A DNA stretch of 64,000 bases from Rhodospirillaceae bacterium bin65 (lineage in GTDB: Bacteria; Pseudomonadota; Alphaproteobacteria; Bin65), in the NCBI GenBank assembly GCA_002238725.1, contig MPMX01000011.1, positions 31,843-95,842 on the forward strand. The letters run 5' to 3'. Below, piece after piece: positions 27,997 through 40,046 of the stretch (position 1 is its first letter; every line of letters starts with the position of its first letter). The notes beneath the pieces were generated by a model. That model saw nothing but the letters and a program-made list of their open reading frames with translations. It was not told the origin of the DNA and did no database searches. Made by a program: the position numbers and the translations under genes.

Positions 27997-29634
27997 TTAA
28001 GGGGCGGGTTGAGGATAGATCCAGTCGTCCGGCGGCTGGGTGTCCAGTTCGTCCGGAAAAGGCGCATGGCAGAACATATTGATTCGCAGCCACCGGTCCG
28101 ATTTCGGATCGAAATGGGTCGCGCCGAAAAATGCCAGCTTGCAGCGCAGCAGATTGAGCGGCAGCAGATCGGCGCCGATCAGATTGTCGCGAATCTGGCC
28201 ATAGCGCCCGAGGTCCGGATCGTAGAGGCGACGGACTGCATGGCGGTGCTCCGGGTGGCGAAGCAGAAAATCGGCGAGCGACCGGTCCGTCGGCCCATTC
28301 CGCAGATCCGCATGGCATGCGGCGATATCCCTGCCGGTCGCGAGCGGCAGTTCCAGAGCAGCACCCGGCTCCTCCCATCTTTCGCCTAGCCGGGGCTCCA
28401 GCTTGTTGGCCGAAACGTACCAAAACCGGGCCTGGGCATCGCGGGTTTGATAGTCAGGCTCCAGCGCCCACCCGAACCGATCTTCAATCCGTCCGAGGAC
28501 ATCTCCCGCAGTGCCCGGCACACCGGCCAGCGCCATCTCCGCATCGTCGATCGCCATCCGGTCCGCCAGGTCGTCGACCAGATCGCCATGGGGCTCGATC
28601 AGCAACGAAACGACAAGTTCCTGACCCTCTAGAGACAGGGATTGTGCAGCCCAGCCGTTGATCTTCGCCCAAGGCAACGAATCATCGCGGGCAAGATTGT
28701 CGGAATACGCCGCAAGCCGGTCCAGATCGGTCGCCAGTCGCGCGATCCTTTCCGCTTGCATCGGATCCGGGACAACCCAGCCGGCGACCGCCTCCCTGGC
28801 TCGTTCGATCCATTGCCGGTACGCGGCCCAACTCTCTTCTGTAGCGACCGGCTGTGCGCAGACCCGGGCCAGCGCCAGTTCCCGGCATTCGATCCAGCGG
28901 GCGAACAGGGCCGGATGATTGACGACGAACGGCCCAAGGCCGAGACCGGTCGAATTCCCGATGCCGAGCCGGCGCCGAAGCGCCGGGTCGAGCGGCACTG
29001 CGGTGTCGCCGCCGCCGACCCGGGCCATGTGATCGACAAGATCGGCGACGAACTGGCGGATCATCCAAACGGTCAGCATTTCCATTCGGAACGGCCCGCC
29101 AAAGCCGGCCCGGCCGGCATAGCGCTGCCTGTCCGCGATACCGAACTTGCCGTTGCCGTAAACTGCAGTCGTCCGCATGACGTAACCGACATCGTCGAGC
29201 CGCGCCGCGTCCGGCTGGCGCCCTGATGCCAGACACTCCACGACATGATCGAACAGCCGTGCGCTTTTGTTGGTGCGCGACAGGATCAGGTCGGTGTGCC
29301 GGAAGCGCCCGGCTTCCTGTTTCGGCGTGTTGGCGCGCAAACGCTCGATCTCGCCGTCGTCCGGGGTGCCGTCATACAGAACGTAGGTGGCGTCCCAGGC
29401 CTCGGCGATCACCCGGTCGGTGCGCATCGACGGATCGAGATCGTGGGCGAAACAGACCAGCGAATATGTCCGGTCAGGCCCTCTGGCCGCATAGACCGCG
29501 GTGCCGACGCCGTCGTCGCCGATCTCCCAGCGGTCGTAACCGAAGCGGAAACCCGCAGCCGAGACATGCCGGAGCATCGCCCTGAGGAAACTGAGCCGCG
29601 TCTGGTGAAACGCCCCGAGACGGTCCAGACGCAT
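27997..29634 (-). CDS. Conserved-looking protein of unknown function, 545 aa
   Basis: Soluble, no signal peptide, membrane helix or motif I recognise. The start is placed at the ATG at 29634, preceded by GGAACAGG; an ORF extension upstream would overlap the dipeptidase gene. The composition (many Arg, Asp, Trp; short alpha/beta stretches such as RLRANTPKQEAGRFRHTDL) is that of a real folded protein, and codon use matches its neighbours. It lies 82 bp after the M19 gene and 4 bp before the DUF3726 gene, so it belongs to the same unit. Confidence 0.6.
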   Translation of the reverse strand: MRLDRLGAFHQTRLSFLRAMLRHVSAAGFRFGYDRWEIGDDGVGTAVYAARGPDRTYSLVCFAHDLDPSMRTDRVIAEAWDATYVLYDGTPDDGEIERLRANTPKQEAGRFRHTDLILSRTNKSARLFDHVVECLASGRQPDAARLDDVGYVMRTTAVYGNGKFGIADRQRYAGRAGFGGPFRMEMLTVWMIRQFVADLVDHMARVGGGDTAVPLDPALRRRLGIGNSTGLGLGPFVVNHPALFARWIECRELALARVCAQPVATEESWAAYRQWIERAREAVAGWVVPDPMQAERIARLATDLDRLAAYSDNLARDDSLPWAKINGWAAQSLSLEGQELVVSLLIEPHGDLVDDLADRMAIDDAEMALAGVPGTAGDVLGRIEDRFGWALEPDYQTRDAQARFWYVSANKLEPRLGERWEEPGAALELPLATGRDIAACHADLRNGPTDRSLADFLLRHPEHRHAVRRLYDPDLGRYGQIRDNLIGADLLPLNLLRCKLAFFGATHFDPKSDRWLRINMFCHAPFPDELDTQPPDDWIYPQPAP

Positions 29635-29716
29635 GACCTGTTCCGGCGGCCGCAAGCGAAGGCGGCATCCCGTACGAACGTCCTGGACCGGACCGAATTC
29701 TCCGAGCCCGTCCAAA

Positions 29717-30709
29717 TCAGGCCTGCCGCGGCCCGAAGGCACTTTCCATGAACCGCAACCAGTTGTTTCCCATGATTCCGGCAGTTTCTTCGGCCGAAAA
29801 GCCCTGCTCCCGCAGCGCCCTGGCGATGCCGGGGAAATCCTCGTTGGAGCGGAACCAGACCGGCATTTCGGGAAACCGCGCGTCCTTCACGCTTTCCGGC
29901 GGCGGCGTATTCTCGTCTTCCCGGACCCCGCTGCGCATCCACCGGACAATCGAATCCGGCTGATCCTGACACAGGTCCGAACCTATGCCGATACGGTCCG
30001 CGCCCATCAGGTCGGCCGTGCGTGCCGCCATTTCGGAAAAGCTCCGAAGGGTTGTCGCCGGCCCGTCCTTCATGTGATGGGGATAGAGGCTGAATCCCAG
30101 CATACCGCCCGATTCGCCGAGCGCCTTCAGGACGGTGGCAGACTTGTTGCGCCCGGTATCGCGCCACGACCGGGGGTTGGCATGGGACACAACGATGGGC
30201 CGGTCCGACCGCTCGATCGCTTCGAGCGTGGACCGCTCGGCCGAATGGGACATGTCGACCGCCATGCCGACCCGGTTCATCTCTGCGATCGCTTCCCGCC
30301 CCTTCGGCGTAACGCCTTCGTCCCTCGCTTCCTCGACCCATCCGGTCGCCAGCGAGCATTTCGCGTTGTAGGACAGCTGCATGAAACGGACACCGCGGTC
30401 GTACAAATCCTCGATTCGCGCCAGATCTTTCTCGACCGGTTTGCAGTTTTGCAGGCCGAAAAAGACCGCCGTCTTTCCGGCCGATCGAGCGCGGCGGATA
30501 TCGGCGGCTGTCCGGCCGGGCGAGACATAGCCGGCGAAGCGGTCGAACAGCGCCGACCATTCGTCCAGCCGGTCGAGCGTGCCGCAGTAGTCCTCGTGAT
30601 AGACGACCGTCGTATGAATCGCGTCGACCCCGCCGGCGCGCAACTGGCGAAAAATCCTTTCGGACCATCGGCAGTATTGCAACCCGTCGATTACAACGTC
30701 GGCATTCAG
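29717..30709 (-). CDS. M19 (renal dipeptidase) family protein with altered metal site
   Basis: About 330 aa. The fold is clear from MNRVGMAVDMSHS, PIVVSHANPRSW, the ADRIGIGSDL segment and the C-terminal GIMGNNWLRF. However, the N-terminal HxD metal pair is replaced (VIDGLQYC) and the bridging EG is replaced (FFGLQNC), so two-zinc chemistry is doubtful. The frame contains no ATG or GTG between the stop at 30761 and the conserved VIDGLQYC; CTG at 30709 is used here, TTG at 30682 would cut the conserved start. Probably an amidohydrolase-like member of a divergent subgroup. Confidence 0.75.
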   Translation of the reverse strand: MNADVVIDGLQYCRWSERIFRQLRAGGVDAIHTTVVYHEDYCGTLDRLDEWSALFDRFAGYVSPGRTAADIRRARSAGKTAVFFGLQNCKPVEKDLARIEDLYDRGVRFMQLSYNAKCSLATGWVEEARDEGVTPKGREAIAEMNRVGMAVDMSHSAERSTLEAIERSDRPIVVSHANPRSWRDTGRNKSATVLKALGESGGMLGFSLYPHHMKDGPATTLRSFSEMAARTADLMGADRIGIGSDLCQDQPDSIVRWMRSGVREDENTPPPESVKDARFPEMPVWFRSNEDFPGIARALREQGFSAEETAGIMGNNWLRFMESAFGPRQA

Positions 30710-30800
30710 GCCGGAATCGATCCCTTGTCTCCCTCGGATAACAGCGTCCCTCGTCCCGGTTCAACCACAAGACACCGGCTCTGACAAACCGGGGGATACG

Positions 30801-33224
30801 CTACATCCGCATCCTCTTGCCTTCGGGATCGCAGGGCGAGGCCGGAACAACGCTCGCCGACCGTTCAACGCCGACAATATGGGTTTGAAGCGCCGTGCCG
30901 GGTTCGGCGCATTCCGGCTCGACCAGCGCCATCGCCAGGCTCTTGCCGACGACATGGCCGTAGCCGCCTGACGTGATGAAGCCGACCCGCCGGCCGTCGC
31001 GCCAGACCGGCTCGAACCCGGAGGCGTCGGCGTCCGGCGACTCGACCTCCAGCGTCACCAGCCGCTGCGGCGCGGTATTCTTCTCCCGCTCCGCCAGGGC
31101 GGCGGCCCGGCCGACGAAGTCGCCCTTGTCGAACGCGATCCAGCGGTCGAGGCCGGTCATGCCCGGCGAGTAGCCTTGGGTGAACTCGGCCGACCAGACG
31201 CCGAAGCTCTTCTCCAGGCGCAACGAATTGAGGGCGTAGTAGCCATACTCGCGGATCCCGGCCGCAGCGCCGGCGTCCAGCAGCATTTCGCGCAGGGTGA
31301 CATGCGCCGCCGCCGGGCAGTTGATCTCGTAGCCCAGCTCGCCGGCGACCGAGAGCCGGCCAACCCGGGCGCGGACCAGCCCGACATCCATCGAACGGCA
31401 GTTCATGAACGGCAGGGCCTTGTGGCTGACATCCTCATGGGTCAGCGCCGCCAGCACGTCGCGGGATTTCGGGCCGGACAGCGAAAACCCGACGGTGGCG
31501 TCCGAAATGTCCCGCACTTGAACGTCGCCGTCGCGCGCCGGGTCGAGGCGGTCGTGGAACCAGCGCATGTGCCATTCGCGCAGATAGTAGGAGCCCATGA
31601 TCCACCAGGCGCCGTCGCCCCAGTTCAGGATCGTGAGATCGCCCTTCAGGCGGCCGTCCGGCGCGAGCATCGGCGACAGGCGCACCCGGCCCGGCTTCGG
31701 CAGGCGCCCGGCCATGGTCCGGTCGAGCCAGGCTTCGGCGTCCCGGCCCGTAACCTCGTAACGGGAGAAGCCGGTAATATCGAGCAAGCCGACGCCTTCC
31801 CGCACTGCCCGGCACTCCTCGCCGACAAGGTCGAAGGCGTTGGACCGCTTGAGCGTCGGCGTTTCCTCGAAACCCGGCGGCGCGAACACGAGCGGCACTT
31901 CGAGGCCCCAGCTTACCCCCCACACCGCGCCGGCCGCCTTCATCGCGTCGTGCGCCGGCGCCTTGTTGAGCGGCCTGCCGGCTGGTAACTGCTCGTTCGG
32001 ATAAGTCATCACGAAGCGGCGGGAATAGAACTGGCCGGTCGTCTGGCGGATATAGTCGCGATTCGAGGCGAACGGCCCGTAGCGCGCGATGTCCATCGAC
32101 CAGGCATCGGCTTCCGGCTCGCCGTGGATCATCCATTCAGCCAGGGTCTTGCCGACTCCGCCGCCCTGGAGGAAGCCCGCCATCACGCCGCAGGACAGCC
32201 AGTAGTTCGGCAGCCCGCGGACCGGCCCGACGAGCGGATTGCCGTCCGGCGAAAAAGTGAAGGCGCCGTTCACCCAGTTCTTGACGCCAACCCGTTGCAA
32301 CACGGGATAGCGGGTGAAGGCCAGTTCGAGTTCGTTGGCGATCCGGTCGGTGTCTTCCTGGATCAGGTCGAACCCGTAGTCCCAGGGCGCGCCGTCGATG
32401 TTCCAGTGCTGATGGTCGATCTCGTAGATGCCGACCAGAACGCCGTTCTGGTCCTGGCGCAGATAGGTGAAGCCTTCCAGGTCCACCGTCATCGGCACCT
32501 CGAAATCGAGCGCTTCGACTTCCGGAATGGACTCCGTCACCAGATAGTGGTGGGCCAGCGGCGACACCGGCAGTTCGAGGCCGACCATCCGGCCGACCTG
32601 CTTGGCCCACAGGCCGGCGGCGTTGACGACGTGCTCGGCGAGGATCGTGCCCTTTTCGGTCACGACCTCCCAGGAACGGTCCGGCCGCTGCCTCAGTTCG
32701 CGGACCCGGTTGTGCTCGATCACCGTGGCGCCCCGCTTGCGCGCCGCGCCGGCATAGGCATGAACCGTTCCGGTGGTATCGACATAGCCCTCGCGGTCGG
32801 CCCAAAGGCCGCCGATCACGCCATCGATATCCATGATCGGGCAGCGTTCCCTGATCTCCGCCGGCGTCATCAGATGGCAGTCTTCGATGCCGATGGTCTG
32901 GAAGATGCGGTAGGCGCTCCGGAGCCATTCCCAGCGTGCCGGCTCTGAGGCGACCGTGATGCCGCCGGTCATGTGCAAGCCGATATCCTGGCCCGATTCC
33001 GGGCCGATTTCGCGCAGCAGGTCGATGGTGTAGGCCTGAAGCGCCGCCATGTTCGGATCGGCATTGAGCGCGTGGATGCCGCCGGCGGCATGCCAGGACG
33101 ATCCGGCCGTGAGCACCGAGCGCTCGACCAGCGCAACATCGGTCCAGCCGAACTTTGCCAGGTGGTACAGCACGGAGGCGCCGACCACGCCGCCGCCGAT
33201 CACCACGACCCGATACTGGTCCAT
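30801..33224 (-). CDS. Sarcosine/dimethylglycine dehydrogenase-like flavoprotein with GcvT domain
   Basis: 807 aa. FAD domain at the N-terminus (VVVIGGGVVGASVLYHLA); His45 in GSSWHAAGG corresponds to the histidine that binds FAD covalently in dimethylglycine and sarcosine dehydrogenases. The FAD domain runs to about 370, a linker domain to about 430, then a GcvT/aminomethyltransferase tetrahydrofolate-binding domain with LLDITGFSRYEVTG and GELGYEINCP to the end. It oxidises an N-methyl group and passes the C1 unit to tetrahydrofolate. The ATG at 33224 has a GGGAA site. The exact amine is unknown. Confidence 0.88.
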   Translation of the reverse strand: MDQYRVVVIGGGVVGASVLYHLAKFGWTDVALVERSVLTAGSSWHAAGGIHALNADPNMAALQAYTIDLLREIGPESGQDIGLHMTGGITVASEPARWEWLRSAYRIFQTIGIEDCHLMTPAEIRERCPIMDIDGVIGGLWADREGYVDTTGTVHAYAGAARKRGATVIEHNRVRELRQRPDRSWEVVTEKGTILAEHVVNAAGLWAKQVGRMVGLELPVSPLAHHYLVTESIPEVEALDFEVPMTVDLEGFTYLRQDQNGVLVGIYEIDHQHWNIDGAPWDYGFDLIQEDTDRIANELELAFTRYPVLQRVGVKNWVNGAFTFSPDGNPLVGPVRGLPNYWLSCGVMAGFLQGGGVGKTLAEWMIHGEPEADAWSMDIARYGPFASNRDYIRQTTGQFYSRRFVMTYPNEQLPAGRPLNKAPAHDAMKAAGAVWGVSWGLEVPLVFAPPGFEETPTLKRSNAFDLVGEECRAVREGVGLLDITGFSRYEVTGRDAEAWLDRTMAGRLPKPGRVRLSPMLAPDGRLKGDLTILNWGDGAWWIMGSYYLREWHMRWFHDRLDPARDGDVQVRDISDATVGFSLSGPKSRDVLAALTHEDVSHKALPFMNCRSMDVGLVRARVGRLSVAGELGYEINCPAAAHVTLREMLLDAGAAAGIREYGYYALNSLRLEKSFGVWSAEFTQGYSPGMTGLDRWIAFDKGDFVGRAAALAEREKNTAPQRLVTLEVESPDADASGFEPVWRDGRRVGFITSGGYGHVVGKSLAMALVEPECAEPGTALQTHIVGVERSASVVPASPCDPEGKRMRM

Positions 33225-33658
33225 CGTTTCGTTCCCTGCACGCGCCGGTTGCCGATTGTAGTTTCCGGCCGGTGTTGCCGAACCGGGCTCACTAAAGCGA
33301 AATGTCCGGACGATCCAGAAACGATTTATCGAGGCGGTGTCCCGATTTGAAATTAACGTCGGCGCGGCCCGATCCCCCCTCTTTGCCGCCCCGGACGGAG
33401 CGCAGCGGAGATCCGGGGCCCAGGGGCCACGCGCTGAGGCCTTTCGGATCGGCTCTGGTCCCCGGATCGGCCTTGCGGCCGTCCGGGGCGGCAAGGAAGG
33501 TGCGTCGGCGAGGGTTTTGCGTCCTGTCCAACGCTGGAGACGCGGCGGGCAGCCGGCGCGCGGCGAAATGGCCCGGCATCGGGCTGGATTTGCGCGGCGT
33601 TCCGGGACCGGGCCGGGTAGTGTCGCCCGTCGGACACACGACAATACGGGAACCTGAA
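33225..33658. promoter_or_regulatory. Intergenic region between divergent dehydrogenase and SDR genes
   Basis: 434 bases without a credible gene. The middle holds the palindromic repeat listed separately. Promoters for both divergent genes must lie here, but I could not assign boxes. Confidence 0.4.
33389..33488. repeat. REP-like palindromic repeat, copy 1
   Basis: Two inverted half-units. The first (33389-33418) is bounded by CCCCGGA and TCCGGGG with GCGCAGCGG inside; the second (33460-33488) again runs from CCCCGGA to TCCGGGG. The same unit recurs at 45921-46115 at the edge of the accessory element. Such elements are common between genes in alphaproteobacteria. Confidence 0.75.
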
Positions 33659-34426
33659 ATGCGTGGACTTGCAGGAATGAATGCCCTTGTGACGGGCGGC
33701 GGGGCCGGGATCGGGCGCGCGATTTGCCAGCGGCTCGGCGAGGAAGGGACAACCGTCGGCGTGCTGGATCGCGATGGCCCGGGGGCCGGCGAGACAGCTG
33801 ACCTGATCGCCGCCGGCGGCGGACAGTCGACAGCCTTCGACGCCGACATTACGGATTACGACGCCGTAGCCGACGCTGTCTCGTCATTCGAAAGCGCAGC
33901 CGGCCCGATCGACATTCTGGTCAACAACGCCGGCATCGATATCGCCATGCCGTTTCTCGACACCGATACCGCCCTTTGGCGCAGGATCGTCGAGATCAAC
34001 CTCTTCGGACCGCTCAACCTGCATCATATCGTGGTGCGCGGCATGGCCGAGCGGCGATCCGGCAAGGTGATCAACATTTCCTCCGACGCCGCGCGGGTCG
34101 GATCCTCGGGCGAATCGGTCTACGCCGCGTGCAAGGGCGGTATCATTTCATTTTCGAAGACGCTGGCGCGCGAGTTGGCCCGGCGCAACGTGCAGGTGAA
34201 CTGCGTCTGTCCGGGGCCGACCGACACCAACCTGTTCCGGACCTTTGCCGGCGACGACGAAGCCGGCCAGAAGCTGGTGGCCGCCCTGGAGCGCGCCATT
34301 CCGATGCGCCGGCTCGGCCAGCCTGCCGATTATCCCGGCCTGGTCGCCTTTCTGGCCAGCAGCGACGCCGATTTCCTCACCGGCCAGACAATCAGCGTGT
34401 CCGGCGGCCTGACCATGGCGGGATAG
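33659..34426 (+). CDS. Short-chain dehydrogenase/reductase
   Basis: 255 aa classical SDR. The ATG at 33659 opens NALVTGGGAGIGRAICQRL, the NAD(P)-binding TGxxxGIG motif; NNAGIDIAMPF and the catalytic SSDAARVGSSGES-VYAACKGG segment (Ser, Tyr, Lys) follow. The protein resembles 3-oxoacyl-ACP reductase-type and hydroxyacyl-CoA dehydrogenase-type SDRs. Substrate cannot be told from sequence. The longer open frame upstream crosses the palindromic repeat and is not coding. Confidence 0.9.
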   Translation: MRGLAGMNALVTGGGAGIGRAICQRLGEEGTTVGVLDRDGPGAGETADLIAAGGGQSTAFDADITDYDAVADAVSSFESAAGPIDILVNNAGIDIAMPFLDTDTALWRRIVEINLFGPLNLHHIVVRGMAERRSGKVINISSDAARVGSSGESVYAACKGGIISFSKTLARELARRNVQVNCVCPGPTDTNLFRTFAGDDEAGQKLVAALERAIPMRRLGQPADYPGLVAFLASSDADFLTGQTISVSGGLTMAG

Positions 34427-34485
34427 ATCGTTTCCTGCCGGCCCCGTTTGTCAGGCCGTACCGCGGCGGCACAACGGGGAAACGG

Positions 34486-35574
34486 CTATTGAGTCAAATC
34501 CGGGCGTTTGGAATTCGCGGCCGGTTTCCTGTCGGATTTCATATACGGAATTAGTGATTCTCCCCTGCCCCGCTTCCCGGCGACTTCCCTGGTCGCAGCT
34601 TCCACGGCAAGGAACCGTTTGGCGCTCGACGGGTGCGTCGTGCCCTGCAGGCCGATCGCCCTGGGATGCGCCGCCGCCATCCGGCGCCAGAAATAGGCGG
34701 CCTTCTTCGTATCGTAGCCCGCCCGGGCAGCGTAGTAGACGCCGACATAGTCGGCCTCGGCCTCGAACTCCTGGCTGAAAGCGAGCACGCCGACCTGCAT
34801 CATCGGATCGATGACGTTGACGCCGCTTAGACCGGTAAGGATCGCCCCGATGATGCCGCCGAGGATCATGTTGCCGGTCTTGGATTTGATATGGCCCATC
34901 GTGTTGTGGGCCAGTTCGTGCCCGATGACGAAAGCCAGTTCGTCGTCCGATTGGGCGAAGCGCATCATGCCGGACGTCACGATAATCCTGCTGCCGTCGG
35001 CGAAGGCGTTTACGCTGTCGTCGTTGCGCAGGAAGGTCGGATAGTTGCAGATCATGCCGGGCGTCAGTTCGACAGGGACCAGGCCGCCGTCGCGCCGCAC
35101 CGTCAGCCTGAGCGGCCTGCCCTTGCTCTCGGCAATCGATCCGGCGATCTGCGACCGCCCGGAACTGCCGGCTTTGACGGACTTGCCGTTCACGGAAACG
35201 ATCTGGTCTCCAACCGCGAGTTTTGCCCGGCCGGCCGGACCGCCCTCGAAGACCGAGACCAGCGTTATCTGCCGGGTGACCCCGTAGAGCCTGGCGTAAG
35301 CCTCTCTGTACTCGGAAGGCGCACTTTCCAGGTTCATTGTCATGAAGCCGACGGCCGGCGCCTTTTCCTTGCAGATATCGACGTTGGCCGCGCGGACGGC
35401 GAAATCGACCCGGCGCAAGCGGTTCTGCACCTTCATCCGCTCCTGGACGACGAATTCGCGCTGTTTGCGTGCTTCCTCCTCCGCGGCCTGGCGGGAAATT
35501 TCCGGAACCCTGGACTGCGGCGCACAGGCGGCAAGAACTGCGGCCAGAAAAACGAGAAGCAAGACCTGTTTCAT
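34486..35574 (-). CDS. M48-family metalloprotease lipoprotein with PDZ domain
   Basis: 362 aa from the ATG at 35574. Lipoprotein signal with lipobox LAAC (Cys17), so anchored on the periplasmic side. A coiled, charged segment (28-55) precedes a PDZ domain (about 95-170: VSVFEGGPAGRAKLAVGDQI). The peptidase core follows with HELAH (His219, Glu220, His223) and the downstream EFEAEADYVG holding the third zinc ligand. The order PDZ then M48 differs from BepA/YfgC, which have a TPR domain. Likely envelope protein quality control. Confidence 0.88.
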   Translation of the reverse strand: MKQVLLLVFLAAVLAACAPQSRVPEISRQAAEEEARKQREFVVQERMKVQNRLRRVDFAVRAANVDICKEKAPAVGFMTMNLESAPSEYREAYARLYGVTRQITLVSVFEGGPAGRAKLAVGDQIVSVNGKSVKAGSSGRSQIAGSIAESKGRPLRLTVRRDGGLVPVELTPGMICNYPTFLRNDDSVNAFADGSRIIVTSGMMRFAQSDDELAFVIGHELAHNTMGHIKSKTGNMILGGIIGAILTGLSGVNVIDPMMQVGVLAFSQEFEAEADYVGVYYAARAGYDTKKAAYFWRRMAAAHPRAIGLQGTTHPSSAKRFLAVEAATREVAGKRGRGESLIPYMKSDRKPAANSKRPDLTQ

Positions 35575-35765
35575 ATCGATGTACTCGTTTGGTTCACGTC
35601 GCACCGTGACGTGATCGTCTGGCATCGTCAACCGTGTTGTCGGTACCGTCGCCAATTCGGATCGCCTGCGCTTCCCGGCCTGCCGGCGCCCAATTCGGCG
35701 CCGCGCCGCACAAGGGCTCTCCGCGTCGGGAGATCTCCGCGTCGGGAAGGACGCAATCCAGGAAT

Positions 35766-36263
35766 TCAGCTAAATTTCGCCCGCAACGCTTTCGCAGTAT
35801 TCGGCGGCACGAAGCTCTGGATTTCGCCGCCCAGAGAGGCGATTTCCTTGACCAGGCGGGAGGCGATGAACTGCTGTTGCTCCGACGCCATCAGATAGAC
35901 CATTTCGACATCCGGGTTGAGCCGGGCATTCATCCCCGCCATCTGGAATTCATAATCGAAATCCGACACCGCGCGCAGGCCGCGGATGATCATGACCGCG
36001 CCATTCTCTTCCGCGAAATGCATCAGCAGGCTGCCGAAAACCTTGGCTTCAGCTTTGGTGCCGTTCGCGCCGTTGACGATGTCAAGCTCGTGGTTCACCA
36101 GGGCCAGACGCTCTTCGAGCGTAAACAGCGGGCTCTTGCCGATATTCTCGGCCACGGCGACGATCAGGCGGTCGCAAATCCGCAACGCGCGCCGGATGAT
36201 ATCGACATGCCCGTTGGTGATCGGATCGAACGTGCCCGGATAGACCCCGATGCGTTCGGCCAT
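35766..36263 (-). CDS. coaD: Phosphopantetheine adenylyltransferase
   Basis: 165 aa from the ATG at 36263. Catalyses the fourth step of coenzyme A synthesis. GVYPGTFDPITNGHVDIIRRAL carries the nucleotidyltransferase T/HxGH motif; IRGLRAVSDFDYE binds ATP and FIASRLVKEIASLGG closes the site. It is the next gene after gyrA on the same strand, 99 bp away, as in many alphaproteobacteria. Confidence 0.96.
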   Translation of the reverse strand: MAERIGVYPGTFDPITNGHVDIIRRALRICDRLIVAVAENIGKSPLFTLEERLALVNHELDIVNGANGTKAEAKVFGSLLMHFAEENGAVMIIRGLRAVSDFDYEFQMAGMNARLNPDVEMVYLMASEQQQFIASRLVKEIASLGGEIQSFVPPNTAKALRAKFS

Positions 36264-36362
36264 GAATGCGCTCCCTCTTCGCGAACCGGTTGCCGACACG
36301 CCTAGGCGGGCGCGGCCCGGAATGCAACGGCCAATCCGGCGCGGCGTGTAGCCCGCTTCGCC

Positions 36363-39086
<2,724 letters not shown>

Positions 39087-39331
39087 GGCGGGTCAGTCTC
39101 TCGGAAATGGACGGGAATTCACCACGTTTCGGCGACGCAAATCGCAGAAAACCGGCGATGTCGGCGGCGGGATCAACGAATGGTGGGGTGCGGCGGGTCG
39201 ATAGCGCGAGACACCACAAAATTTAGCATGCGAGGCGAATTGTTACAACTACATGATGTGGTTTCGCGGGGCGCAGATTGCAGCAGCCGGCAGCACAGCG
39301 AAGCGCTGGAACGCGGCCTTTCAATGCGGAC

Positions 39332-39781
39332 TCACGCCCGTTTTGCCTGAACGTATGCGTCGACATTCGGTGCGAGTTCAGGCGGCACCGCGATACCGGC
39401 ATCGGCGGCTTTCCGGGCCGCGGTTTCCGCGTCCCAGTTTTCCCCGATCGTGCACACTGAAATCGCCATCGCGGCGGCCCGGGCGCCGGACGCGCAATGG
39501 ATCAGGACCGGCGCCGGGAGTTCCTGCATCCGGCGACTCAAATCGTCGGTCTTCTCGACATCGCCGACCTGCGGCGGCGCCAGCGGAAAATGCAGCCAGG
39601 CCATGCCGGCCCCTTCGACTGCCGCCCCTTCGTCTTCGGGCGCCATCGTCTCGCCGCGTTCGCCGGCCATACGCAGGCTGACGACGGAACCGATGCCCTG
39701 AGCCTTCAACTCGCCAATCTGCCGGGCAGCGGGTGCGCCGTCGGCCACGGCGAATCGGCCGGTGAGAAAGCGGATGTTCAT
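39332..39781 (-). CDS. TIGR01244-type dual-specificity-phosphatase-like protein
   Basis: 149 aa from the ATG at 39781 (MNIRFLTGRFAVADG). The signature HCASGARAA is the Cys-x5-Arg loop of the tyrosine/dual-specificity phosphatase and rhodanese-like superfamily; relatives are annotated as sulfur transferases or are fused to persulfide-dioxygenase-type beta-lactamase folds (Blh). Either role is possible here. The gene stands alone between gyrA and the ABC transporter operon. Confidence 0.75.
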   Translation of the reverse strand: MNIRFLTGRFAVADGAPAARQIGELKAQGIGSVVSLRMAGERGETMAPEDEGAAVEGAGMAWLHFPLAPPQVGDVEKTDDLSRRMQELPAPVLIHCASGARAAAMAISVCTIGENWDAETAARKAADAGIAVPPELAPNVDAYVQAKRA

Positions 39782-40046
39782 GCAAACCCGTCCCTTATAT
39801 TCATTTTGTTGAATATGACGGAATTGGGCAGCCGTCAACCGATTTCGTCCGGCAGGCCGCCCTCGCAACCGAACTCGAACCGCCGGGCGAGACCGAAGCA
39901 AACCGGCTGCCTGTCGGTTCTTGCGCCGGTTCAGGCGAAAGCGGCCCGCGAATCCCCCGGAAATTTCTCCGAAATTATCGCGGGCCGTGCCGAAAGACAC
40001 CGCAGAACGGCGGCGGCTGTGCGCCGCCTCCGCCTTGCGGTTCCCC

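Noticed and set aside
33225..33658. N-terminal extension of the dehydrogenase or SDR gene
   Set aside because: Both frames stay open through the REP-like repeat, but the added residues show no homology and have typical GC-rich shadow composition.
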